Part shown: in pieces, positions 1 through 7,698 of the stretch
How the letters are laid out: the number at the start of each line of letters is the position of its first letter
Numbering within the stretch: position 1 is the stretch's first letter
Source: Arsenophonus sp052174495
GTDB lineage: Bacteria > Pseudomonadota > Gammaproteobacteria > Enterobacterales > Enterobacteriaceae
DNA: 24,743 bases
Assembly: GCA_052174495.1 (NCBI GenBank)
Contig: JBQMRR010000087.1
Coordinates: 1-24,743, forward strand
Reading direction: 5' to 3'
The notes under the pieces: generated by a model
Databases searched by the model: none
Told to the model about the DNA's origin: nothing
Seen by the model: only the letters and a program-made list of their open reading frames with translations
Program-made: the position numbers and the translations under genes

Positions 1-2331
1 AATCGGATCACCAAGCGAAACACATGGCATCTGATTAATGCAAGTGTTCTGATTGGAACGCGTATATTTAGTAAGATTGTAGATATCAATGCCGGATTTA
101 CCAAGATGCATTTCATCTTCATTAACTTTAATAACAATACGTGAAGCATCAACATACTGAACAGTGCCTCCACGTTTAGCTACGGCTGTTACTCCAGAGT
201 CAACAGCAACAGCACGTTCCATACCCGTTCCAACCAATGGTTTATCTGATCGTAATGTCGGTACTGCTTGACGTTGCATGTTCGCGCCCATTAATGCACG
301 GTTTGCATCATCATGCTCAAGAAATGGAATTAATGAAGCACCAACAGAAACAACCTGCTGAGTTGAAACGTCCATATATTCTACTTGCTCTTGGCTAAAT
401 AAACTAGACTCACCTTTATTGCGACACGTAATTAATTCTTCAACAAACCAACCATTATCATCTAAAACAGTATTCGCTTGAGCAATGATGTAGTTACCTT
501 CTTCAATTGCTGATAAATAATGAATTTCATCAGTAACGATGCCATCTCGTACTAAACGATAAGGTGTTTCCAAAAAACCATACTTATTAGTTTGAGCATA
601 GACAGATAATGAGTTAATCAAACCGATATTCGGCCCCTCAGGCGTTTCAATTGGACATACACGCCCGTAATGAGTTGGATGTACGTCACGAACTTCAAAG
701 CCAGCTCGCTCCCGTGTTAATCCACCAGGACCTAATGCTGAAATACGGCGCTTATGTGTGATTTCAGACAGTGGATTATTCTGATCCATAAACTGTGATA
801 ATTGACTTGAACCAAAAAATTCTTTAACTGCAGCAGAAATCGGTTTTGCGTTAATTATATCCTGAGGCATTAATACATCTAAATCACCTAATGATAGACG
901 CTCTTTGACTGCACGCTCAACTCGTACTAAACCAACTCGAAACTGATTTTCAGCCATTTCGCCAACTGAACGAATACGACGGTTACCTAAATGATCAATA
1001 TCATCAACTTCACCTTTACCGTTACGAATATCGATGAGTTTTTTCATTACATCGATAATATCTTGTTTGCTCAAAATATTTAAGCCTTCAATCGTTTCAC
1101 GATTTAGTGAACGATTAAATTTCATGCGTCCTACAGCACAAAGATCATAACGTTCTTCAGAAAAGAATAAGTTCTCAAATAGATTTTCTGCTGCTTCACG
1201 AGTAGGTGGCTCACCTGGACGCATCATACGATAAATTTCAACTAATGCACTTAAACGATCATTTGTTGGATCAGTGCGCAATGTTTCAGAAATATATGAT
1301 CCATGATCTAAGTCATTAGTAAATAAGGTCTCAACGGTTTTATGAGCACCTTGACTTAAACGTGTCAATATATCTAGAGAAAGCTCTGTATTAGCCGTAC
1401 AAATTAATTCACCGGTACTTTTATTAAAGTAATCTTTAGCTACTACTTTACCAGCAATATATTCAACAGGTACTTCAATTCTTATGATTTGAGCTTTTTC
1501 TAGCTGACGGATCTGACGTGCAGTAATACGGCGGCCTTTTTCAATATAGACTATACCGTTTGCTTCAATATCAAAAGAAGCAGTTTCACCACGCAAACGT
1601 TCAGGGATTAATGTCATCAATAGTTTATTATTACTGATTTGAAAAATCGTCTTCTCAAAAAAGAGATTTAGGATTTCTTCAGTAGTATACCCCATCGCAC
1701 GTAGAATAATTGTTGCCGGTAATTTACGACGGCGATCAATACGAACGAAAAGATTATCTTTAGGATCAAATTCAAAATCTAACCATGAACCACGGTAAGG
1801 GATAATACGTGCATTATATAGTACCTTACCTGAAGAATGAGTTTTACCTTTATCGCTATCAAAAAATACACCAGGACTACGATGTAATTGAGAAACAATA
1901 ACACGCTCTGTACCATTGATAATAAAAGTACCATTATCTGTCATGAGTGGGATTTCACCCATGTAAACTTCTTGCTCTTTTATATCTTTTACTGTTCCTT
2001 CTGGTGCTTCACGCTCGTAAATAACAAGGCGTAGTTTAACCCGTAAAGGAGCAGAATAAGTGACACTACGGATCTGACATTCTTTAACATCAAATACAGG
2101 TTCACCAAGATGGTAGCTAACATATTGCAATTCAGCATTGCCACTGTAGCTTTGAATTGGAAATACAGAACGGAATGCTGCTTCCAGTCCATTCTGACCT
2201 TCTAAATCTTGCTCGATAAACTTAGCGAACGAGTCAAGTTGGATAGATAAAAGATAAGGAACATCCAAAATTTGCGGACGTTTCCCAAAATCCTTACGAA
2301 TACGTTTTTTCTCGGTATAGGAGTAAACCAT
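1..2331 (-). CDS. rpoB: RNA polymerase beta subunit, N-terminal 777 residues (runs off left edge)
   Basis: This is the catalytic beta subunit of RNA polymerase. The frame is open from the ATG at 2331 to base 1 (exactly 777 codons), starting MVYSYTEKKRIRKDFGKRP as in enteric RpoB. Numbering matches E. coli without net indels: codon 531 falls at 739-741 and is TCA (Ser). The rifampicin pocket is wild type in the stretch FGSSQLSQFMDQNNPLSEI and the following THKRRISALG, so D516, H526 and S531 are all kept and a rifampicin-sensitive enzyme is expected. The frame ends in the motif CINQMPCVSLGDP, so roughly the last 565 residues of a 1342-residue protein lie beyond the window. rplL is 354 bp upstream, in the usual rplJL-rpoBC order. 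The strong conservation shows selection on the core transcription machinery. Confidence 0.98.
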   Translation of the reverse strand, partial: MVYSYTEKKRIRKDFGKRPQILDVPYLLSIQLDSFAKFIEQDLEGQNGLEAAFRSVFPIQSYSGNAELQYVSYHLGEPVFDVKECQIRSVTYSAPLRVKLRLVIYEREAPEGTVKDIKEQEVYMGEIPLMTDNGTFIINGTERVIVSQLHRSPGVFFDSDKGKTHSSGKVLYNARIIPYRGSWLDFEFDPKDNLFVRIDRRRKLPATIILRAMGYTTEEILNLFFEKTIFQISNNKLLMTLIPERLRGETASFDIEANGIVYIEKGRRITARQIRQLEKAQIIRIEVPVEYIAGKVVAKDYFNKSTGELICTANTELSLDILTRLSQGAHKTVETLFTNDLDHGSYISETLRTDPTNDRLSALVEIYRMMRPGEPPTREAAENLFENLFFSEERYDLCAVGRMKFNRSLNRETIEGLNILSKQDIIDVMKKLIDIRNGKGEVDDIDHLGNRRIRSVGEMAENQFRVGLVRVERAVKERLSLGDLDVLMPQDIINAKPISAAVKEFFGSSQLSQFMDQNNPLSEITHKRRISALGPGGLTRERAGFEVRDVHPTHYGRVCPIETPEGPNIGLINSLSVYAQTNKYGFLETPYRLVRDGIVTDEIHYLSAIEEGNYIIAQANTVLDDNGWFVEELITCRNKGESSLFSQEQVEYMDVSTQQVVSVGASLIPFLEHDDANRALMGANMQRQAVPTLRSDKPLVGTGMERAVAVDSGVTAVAKRGGTVQYVDASRIVIKVNEDEMHLGKSGIDIYNLTKYTRSNQNTCINQMPCVSLGDPI

Positions 2332-2685
2332 AGGGTTCCTCAGCTTACTGATCAGTGGCCACTCTGTCCGTCCTAAAGGACAGCATCTGCAACACTATTT
2401 TTGGAATGAAAACAGATTATTTTCCATAATACTTATTGCTATTACTCTTAAATCATTTCATTGCATTATAGCTACCAAGCTTTAATTAATTGTTAGAGTC
2501 ATAAACACAGTATATTAAGTCGTCAATAGCAAAGAGTCTTGAGAAGATAATTCAGTAACTAAACAGTGTAAAATATTACTGATACCTTAATGCTCTTTAA
2601 TATAGAAGATAGCGCAAAAAAGCTGGTGACTAAAAAATCACCAGCTGTTAGCCTATAACATTAGGCTGTTAACTTAAAGCAAAGC
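2332..2685 (-). other. rplL-rpoB intergenic spacer
   Basis: This 354-base spacer has the size and position of the enteric rplL-rpoB spacer, which in E. coli carries an attenuator and an RNase III processing site. The attenuator hairpin is listed separately. A second small inverted repeat, CTGTCC at 2364-2369 pairing with GGACAG at 2378-2383, lies about 35 bases before rpoB. I see no coding potential. A role of the second hairpin in processing is only a guess from position. Confidence 0.6.
2616..2646 (-). terminator. rplL-rpoB attenuator (Rho-independent hairpin)
   Basis: Read on the minus strand, AGCTGGTGA and TCACCAGCT form a perfect 9-bp stem around an 8-base loop (TTTTTTAG), followed directly by TTTTTT and GCGCT. 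It lies about 40 bases after the rplL stop. The position and sequence agree with the partial terminator that lowers rpoBC transcription relative to rplJL in E. coli. Partial read-through is inferred, because rpoB has no obvious separate promoter here. Confidence 0.85.
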
Positions 2686-3048
2686 TTATTTAATTTCAAC
2701 GGAAGCACCAACCGCTTCCAGCGATTTCTTCAGTGTTTCAGATTCTTCCTTACTTACTGCTTCTTTAATTGTTGTTGGCGCTGATTCTACCATGTCTTTA
2801 GCTTCTTTTAGTCCTAAACCAGTTGCCGTACGAACAGCTTTAATAACCGCAACTTTGTTAGCACCGATAGCAGATAAGATAACTTCAAATTCAGTTTTTT
2901 CTTCAACTACTGTTTCAATAGTAGGTGTTTCAACAGCACCTGCTGCTGAAACACCAAACTTATCTTCCATCATAGTGATCAGTGCAACAACGTCCATTAC
3001 AGACATCTCTGCAATCGCATCAAGAATTTGTTCTTTAGTTATAGACAT
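2686..3048 (-). CDS. rplL: 50S ribosomal protein L7/L12
   Basis: This is the stalk protein of the large subunit, present in several copies, which recruits EF-Tu, EF-G and other GTPase factors. At 120 residues it is one shorter than E. coli L7/L12. The N-terminal dimerisation and L10-binding helices (about residues 1-33, MSITKEQILDAIAEMSVMDV) are followed by a hinge (about 34-52). This hinge is less alanine-rich than usual, containing VETPTIETVVEEK, as expected under AT pressure. The C-terminal factor-binding domain keeps the KVAVIKAVR and GLGLKEAKD motifs. It follows rplJ by 59 bases and is probably co-transcribed from the rplJ leader. Confidence 0.97.
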   Translation of the reverse strand: MSITKEQILDAIAEMSVMDVVALITMMEDKFGVSAAGAVETPTIETVVEEKTEFEVILSAIGANKVAVIKAVRTATGLGLKEAKDMVESAPTTIKEAVSKEESETLKKSLEAVGASVEIK

Positions 3049-3107
3049 AACAAGAGTTCCTAAAATTTAGAAAAATTTTACTTTAAAAAGCAATAACTTG
3101 AATAGTC

Positions 3108-3605
3108 TTAATCAGCTTTTTTCTGATCGCGTAGTGTCGCCATAATACGAGTTAATTTACCTGCAAAAGCTTCTTTCATGGTTGACATCAGACGCGAAAT
3201 TGCTTCATCGTAAGTTGGAAGAGTTGCCAAACGATCGATTTGATTTGCTGGAATAAACTTTCCTTCAAAGGCTGCTGCTTTAATCTTGAAAACTTGATTT
3301 GCTTTCGCAAATTCTTTAAACAAACGAGCTGCTACGCCTGGATGTTCTTTAGAAAAAGCAATTAAGGTTGGACCAATAAACGCTTTTTTAAGGCACTCAT
3401 AAGTAGTACCTTTAACAGCACGGCGCATCAAGGTATTACGAACGACACGAAGATAAACACCTGATTCGCGACCTTCTTTACGCAAGTTAGTCATTTTATT
3501 TACAGGTACACCACGAGAATCTGCAAGAACTGCAGACACCGCACATTTAGCTAGTTCGCTAACTTCAGCAACAATTGCTTGTTTGTCTTGAAGATTTAGT
3601 GCCAT
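3108..3605 (-). CDS. rplJ: 50S ribosomal protein L10
   Basis: L10 anchors the L7/L12 dimers to the GTPase-associated centre of the 50S subunit; the L10-L7/L12 complex represses its own mRNA in enteric bacteria. At 165 residues it matches the family length. The start MALNLQDKQAIVAEVSE is canonical, and an AGGAG Shine-Dalgarno sequence lies about 10 bases upstream of the ATG at 3605. The rRNA-binding part (VYLRVVRNTLMRRA, about residues 51-64) and the C-terminal L7/L12-binding helix are present. A 309-base leader separates it from rplA. Confidence 0.97.
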   Translation of the reverse strand: MALNLQDKQAIVAEVSELAKCAVSAVLADSRGVPVNKMTNLRKEGRESGVYLRVVRNTLMRRAVKGTTYECLKKAFIGPTLIAFSKEHPGVAARLFKEFAKANQVFKIKAAAFEGKFIPANQIDRLATLPTYDEAISRLMSTMKEAFAGKLTRIMATLRDQKKAD

Positions 3606-3914
3606 TATCTTCTTTCTCCTGGATTAATTGGATTATCCCGGACTGATTCCACTGAAAGCATCCCTATATATTTGGGCATTAATACAGTGAGCAGAATCCA
3701 TAAATTAATATTGGGCTGGCTCTACCCCATCTTAAAGTAGGGTATTAAGTTATACGTACAGTTACGGTTTTGGATGAGGCCTTAAATAAGATTAAGGGCA
3801 CCAACCTAAATTCAGCGTTTGTTATTTTCTTATTAGAAATAAGAAACAAAAACAATAGGATGTGAAATTTTATATAAATTTAATGCAAAGGTAAAGCTGA
3901 AATGATATTCAAAA
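3606..3914 (-). promoter_or_regulatory. L10 leader (rplJ 5' regulatory region)
   Basis: This 309-base non-coding stretch between rplA and rplJ is in the place of the enteric rplJ promoter and L10 leader, where the L10-L7/L12 complex binds the mRNA. Read on the minus strand it contains GGCCTCATCCAAAACCG, which I associate from memory with the enteric L10 leader. It also has small inverted repeats: CCTTAA/TTAAGG at 3780-3797 and a 9-bp AT-rich stem at 3826-3846. The second could be a remnant of a signal after rplA. I did not fold the RNA; a covariance-model search would be decisive. Confidence 0.6.
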
Positions 3915-4616
3915 TTATCCTGAAGCAGATAATCCTGCTTGATCAACGGCAACCCCTCCTCCCATCGTGGTAGATAGGCTAATTTTCTTAATATAAACAC
4001 CTTTAGCAGAAGCGGGTTTTGCTTTTTTCAACGCAACCAATAGTGCTTCAAGATTTTCTTTTAATTTAAAATCAGTAAAATCAACTTTACCGATACTGCT
4101 ATGAATGATACCGTTTTTATCATTACGGTAACGGATCTGGCCCGATTTGGCATTTTTAATCGCTTTAGTGATATTAGGTGTTACTGTGCCAACTTTTGGG
4201 TTTGGCATTAAACCACGAGGTCCTAAAATTTGACCTAACTGGCCAACAATGCGCATTGCGTCTGGCGAAGCAATAACTATATCAAAGTTCATTTCACCCA
4301 TTTTAATTTTATCCGCCAGATCTTCCATGCCAACTAATTCAGCTCCAGTAGCTATTGCAGCTACAGCATCAGCTCCTTGAGTAAATACAGCAACACGAAC
4401 AGAACGACCTGTACCATGTGGTAAAATAGTTGCACCACGAACATTTTGATCAGATTTACGTGCGTCAATGCCAAGATTAATTGCAACATCAACACTTTCT
4501 ACAAATTTAGCTGTTGCTAATTCTTTCAAGAGTGTAATTGCTTCAGTAATATCATACTGTTTAATTACATCAATTTTTTCACGAATATTTCGCAGACGCT
4601 TGGTTAGATTAGTCAT
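3915..4616 (-). CDS. rplA: 50S ribosomal protein L1
   Basis: L1 binds 23S rRNA at the L1 stalk, which moves deacylated tRNA out of the E site; free L1 represses the rplKA mRNA. At 233 residues it is essentially full length. The start MTNLTKRLRNIREKID aligns with E. coli MAKLTKRMRVIREKVD. Family motifs NLGIDARKSDQNVRGAT, ILGPRGLMPNPKVGTVTPN and the C-terminal TTMGGGVAVDQAGLSAS are all present. It begins 3 bases after the rplK stop, so the two are likely translationally coupled. Confidence 0.97.
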   Translation of the reverse strand: MTNLTKRLRNIREKIDVIKQYDITEAITLLKELATAKFVESVDVAINLGIDARKSDQNVRGATILPHGTGRSVRVAVFTQGADAVAAIATGAELVGMEDLADKIKMGEMNFDIVIASPDAMRIVGQLGQILGPRGLMPNPKVGTVTPNITKAIKNAKSGQIRYRNDKNGIIHSSIGKVDFTDFKLKENLEALLVALKKAKPASAKGVYIKKISLSTTMGGGVAVDQAGLSASG

Positions 4617-4619
4617 TGA

Positions 4620-5048
4620 TTAACCCTCTACTATCAAGCCCATAGAGCGAGTAGTGCCTTCAATTGAACGCATCATTGCTTCAATATTAGCCCCTGTCAT
4701 ATCCATAGCTTTTGTTTCTGCAATTTCACGAATTTGTGCGGTAGTTACTTTGCCAACTTTTTCTTTATTTTGTTTACTGGAACCTAACTTAACACCCGCC
4801 GCCTTTTTTAGTAAAATCGCGGCAGGAGGTGTCTTAGTTATAAATGTAAATGAACGGTCTGAATAGACAGTAATTATAACTGGAATTGGTAAGCCTTTTT
4901 CTAAGCTATCTGTTTTAGCATTAAATGCTTTGCAAAATTCTATGATATTCACACCTTTTTGACCTAAAGCTGGACCAACAGGAGGGCTAGGATTAGCCAT
5001 GCCTGCCGCAATTTGCAGCTTAACATGAGCTTGTGCTTTCTTAGCCAT
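4620..5048 (-). CDS. rplK: 50S ribosomal protein L11
   Basis: L11 forms part of the GTPase-associated centre on 23S rRNA and is needed for full stringent-response signalling. I chose the ATG at 5048 (MAKKAQAHVKLQIAAGMANP), which aligns residue for residue with E. coli L11 and gives 142 amino acids. An in-frame ATG two codons upstream would add only Met-Phe and sits too close to the AGAGGAAAT Shine-Dalgarno region. The N-terminal domain keeps the proline helix PSPPVGPALGQKGVNI. The C-terminal rRNA-binding domain keeps DMTGANIEAMMRSIEGT. It is the first gene of the rplKA pair. Confidence 0.97.
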   Translation of the reverse strand: MAKKAQAHVKLQIAAGMANPSPPVGPALGQKGVNIIEFCKAFNAKTDSLEKGLPIPVIITVYSDRSFTFITKTPPAAILLKKAAGVKLGSSKQNKEKVGKVTTAQIREIAETKAMDMTGANIEAMMRSIEGTTRSMGLIVEG

Positions 5049-5150
5049 GAACATTTCCTCTAATTTGATAATATCGTTTCAATTATGAAATTCCCATATG
5101 TATATGATAACCTGTTTAATTTCAGGCGATAAAAAAAATAAAAACGCAGG
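5049..5150 (-). promoter_or_regulatory. rplK leader, probable L1 autoregulation site
   Basis: This is the transcribed leader between the rplK promoter and rplK. It retains CGCCTGAAATTAAACAGG (minus strand; hairpin arms at 5111-5126), which closely resembles the enteric L11-L1 leader containing the L1 repressor site. The L1-binding role is inferred from synteny and sequence memory, not tested by folding. Confidence 0.5.
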
Positions 5151-5179
5151 ATTCTACCTAAATTTTCCACTTTTTACAA
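5151..5179 (-). promoter_or_regulatory. rplK promoter (sigma-70)
   Basis: On the minus strand a -35 element TTGTAA (5174-5179) and a -10 element TAGAAT (5151-5156) are separated by exactly 17 bases. TAGAATCCTGCGTTTTTA across the -10 and start region matches what I recall of the E. coli rplK promoter. It lies about 100 bases upstream of rplK and just after nusG, as in enterics. Confidence 0.8.
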
Positions 5180-5214
5180 GTAAGTTATGTGATAAATTAC
5201 ATTTTTTATACTTT

Positions 5215-5760
5215 TTATATTTTTTCTACTTGACTGAAATCTAACTCTACTGGAGTTGCTCGACCGAAAATAGAAACTGATACTTTGAGACGACTTTTCT
5301 CATAGTCAACTTCTTCAACAGTACCGTTGAAATCAGCAAATGGACCATCAGTGACGCGAACCATTTCTCCTGGCTCAAATAATGTTTTTGGTCGTGGTTT
5401 ATCTCCTACTTGCTGTAAGCGATTCATGATTGTATCAACTTCTTTATCGCTAATAGAAGCTGGGTGATCTGGTGTGCCGCCAATAAAACCCATAATACGT
5501 GGTACACTACGCACTAAATGCCAGCTATCATTATCCATAGTCATTTGAACTAAAACATATCCTGGAAAGAATTTCCGTTCACTTTTACGACGTTGGCCAC
5601 TTCGAATTTCCATCACTTCTTCGGTTGGCACCATAACTTCACCAAACTTATCTTCCATAGCAAGTAACTTAATATGCTCACGCAATGACTGAGCAACTCT
5701 AGCTTCAAAACCAGAAAATGCTTGAATAACATACCAGCGTTTTTTAGGGAATTCAGACAT
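5215..5760 (-). CDS. nusG: Transcription elongation/termination factor NusG
   Basis: NusG binds RNA polymerase through its N-terminal NGN domain and links it to Rho or ribosomal S10 through its KOW domain. The 181 residues equal the E. coli length. Residues 1-120 form the NGN domain (KKRWYVIQAFSGFEARVAQS, KSERKFFPGYVLVQM). The linker GDKPRPKTLFEPGEMVRV leads into the KOW domain (DGPFADFNGTVEEVDYEKSR). The start is one base after the secE stop, the tight secE-nusG spacing of enterics. No defects are visible. Confidence 0.97.
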   Translation of the reverse strand: MSEFPKKRWYVIQAFSGFEARVAQSLREHIKLLAMEDKFGEVMVPTEEVMEIRSGQRRKSERKFFPGYVLVQMTMDNDSWHLVRSVPRIMGFIGGTPDHPASISDKEVDTIMNRLQQVGDKPRPKTLFEPGEMVRVTDGPFADFNGTVEEVDYEKSRLKVSVSIFGRATPVELDFSQVEKI

Positions 5761-5761
5761 C

Positions 5762-6145
5762 TTAAAACCTCAGGCCTGTAATAAATGAAACTAAACGCAT
5801 CAGTATACCATCTAATCCAAAAAGAATTAGTGCCATAACGACAGTAACTGCTGCAACAATTAATGTTGTCTGTAATGTTTCCTGACGCGTTGGCCAAATG
5901 ACTTTACGCATTTCAATACGAGCTTCGCGAAAAAATATTAAAGTTGCTTTTCCTTTTCTTGTCCATAATGCAATGCCACTAGCAAGCAGGGTAAAAACAA
6001 TAATTGCTATGACACGTAATGCAAGATTATATTGTCGGAAATAGTAATTACCAACAATAGCAATAATTAAAAGAATTGCGACTAGTAGCCATTTTACTAC
6101 ATCAAAACTACGTTTGCTTTCTTGAGCATCGCTATTCACACTCAT
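5762..6145 (-). CDS. secE: Preprotein translocase subunit SecE
   Basis: SecE is the essential clamp subunit of the inner-membrane SecYEG channel. At 127 residues it has the long enteric form with three membrane segments: about 18-36 (VVKWLLVAILLIIAIVGNY), 43-62 (LRVIAIIVFTLLASGIALW) and 93-115 (TLIVAAVTVVMALILFGLDG). The conserved cytoplasmic amphipathic region EMRKVIWPTRQETLQTT precedes the third segment. It lies immediately upstream of nusG. In E. coli the gene before secE is tufB; here a broken tuf occupies that place. Confidence 0.96.
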   Translation of the reverse strand: MSVNSDAQESKRSFDVVKWLLVAILLIIAIVGNYYFRQYNLALRVIAIIVFTLLASGIALWTRKGKATLIFFREARIEMRKVIWPTRQETLQTTLIVAAVTVVMALILFGLDGILMRLVSFITGLRF

Positions 6146-6373
6146 AAATCAACCTGATTACTATCATATAATTAAAAGTTAATTTGTTTCGTAAAACAAT
6201 TTAAATTTGACTGAAATAAAAGATACCACTAGTCTATCTGACTTTACGCCATAAATCAGTATGGCATCAATTATTAAGAGACATCCAATAATTCTATATC
6301 AGAGTCTATCTCATCAATAATTGACAATATAAACTATTGATAAAATAGATTTTTAAGTTATATAAGATAATAT

Positions 6374-6396
6374 AAAAAAGCAGCGGATGATGCCTT
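6374..6396 (-). terminator. Weak remnant of the tuf terminator
   Basis: On the minus strand AAGGCA and TGCTTT can form a 6-bp stem (one G-U pair) around TCATCCGC, followed by a T run. It sits about 25 bases beyond the tuf stop, where a tuf terminator is expected. The stem looks eroded, so read-through toward secE is possible. Confidence 0.4.
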
Positions 6397-6418
6397 TTTA
6401 TAATTATTGATTTAAAAA

Positions 6419-7626
6419 TTAAGCAATAATTTTAGTTACGACACCTGCACGTACACTGTACGATCACATTTATGAATCGCAAAACGTATCTCTTCATCCA
6501 CCCCAATTGGTGTTATCAACGTCACTTTCATGTTGATATTATCACCTGGCATTACCATTTCTATACATTTTAGTAATTCAATTTTACCAATTATACCATG
6601 CGTCGTTCTAAAATAAAACTGTGGGCAATAATTTTTAAAGAATTGGACGTGTAGCAACTCTTCCACGCTCATCTTTGTTCAAGATATAAACTTTTGATTC
6701 AAATTGAATATGCGGATTAAGTGAACCTGGTTTTATCAATACTTATATACTTGCCATGCTCTACATCTTCACGGTTGGTGCTATGTAATAAAATTTTTTA
6801 TATTTAACCTACACGACCTTCGTCTAAGAGTTTACGAAATATTTTTACATCCGTACACGTCGTTATTGTCGTATCTTTAATTGCAACGATTTCAATTTCT
6901 TTGCCAACTTTAATAATACCCGCTCTACACGTTCTGTTACTATGGTTCCAGGATCTAATATCCAAAAGACATCTTCGATTAATAATAAGAATAATTACCT
7001 ATTACTACACGCTCTGGTTCTGGGATATACCCATTCAGTGTATCCGCTAATCTCTATATTTTCTCTTCTCAGTTTGAAATGCCTTCTAGTGTCTTCAAGG
7101 CTGAACTTTTGATCATCGGCCTTTCCTTTTATGGAGAATCATACTTAAAAAGTAGTTCATTCACTTCTATTTTAACCAGTTGCAGTAACACTTTATCATA
7201 TTATCAATCATATCATATTTATTCAAAAAACGATGATATAAAGAACGCTTACCTGGCGATCTAATAGGATATGCTCACGTATTTGTGACATTGGGCCATT
7301 TGTTGTCGAAACTACTAAATTACGCCGTCCATTTCTACCGAATCGGTGATCATGTTTTCTCATAATCTGCGTATGCTTTGAGCAATTAACATGGGCTATA
7401 ATAACAGGTTAATGTACCACATTTCTACGTAAGAATAAGAAATGGTAATACCGCGCGCTTTTCTTCCAGAATATTATCAATTTTATCAAATGTACACACG
7501 CGCACTTCCACCGTATTTCACTAAAATGGTGCTGATTATCGAAATTAAAGTTGCTTTATCATGGTCAATGTGGCCGATTGTATTAATATTAACGTGCAGT
7601 TTTCTACGTTTAATTTTTTTAGACAC
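6419..7626 (-). pseudogene. tuf: Elongation factor Tu, full-length but multiply disrupted
   Basis: Pieces in all three frames reconstruct EF-Tu from end to end over about the normal length. The start is now GTG at 7626 (VSKKIKRRKLHVNINTIGH). The P-loop GHVDHGKT has decayed to GHIDHDKA, which would abolish GTP binding. The middle reads REHILLDRQVSVLYIIVFLN followed by KYDM (the NKxD motif survives as NKYD). The C-terminus reads PQFYFRTTHGIIGKIELL and MVMPGDNINMKVTLI, then after a frameshift AGVVTKIIA and a stop. Frameshifts and in-frame stops mean no EF-Tu can be made. EF-Tu is essential, so an intact copy should exist elsewhere. It lies 72 bases after fusA (as tufA does) and before secE (as tufB does), marking the joint between two ancestral loci. 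Confidence 0.95.
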
Positions 7627-7698
7627 GACTTAATCTCTTATTGAGCTCTCCTAAATAATTAGGAAGAACCGGATTAAATAATTATACCGGAAAACCAA

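Noticed and set aside
2792..3070. 92-codon plus-strand frame
   Set aside because: It is antisense to rplL, whose protein is unmistakable; no family resemblance of its own.
5613..5897. 94-codon minus-strand frame across the nusG-secE junction
   Set aside because: Out of frame with two well-conserved genes and without any motif; a chance frame.
6436..6672. 78-codon frame as a small independent gene
   Set aside because: It is the C-terminal domain fragment of the broken tuf (PQFYFRTT, MVMPGDN), with a frameshift before the true end.
7079..7633. Two plus-strand frames of about 60 codons
   Set aside because: They lie antisense to the tuf pseudogene and reflect its decayed sequence.
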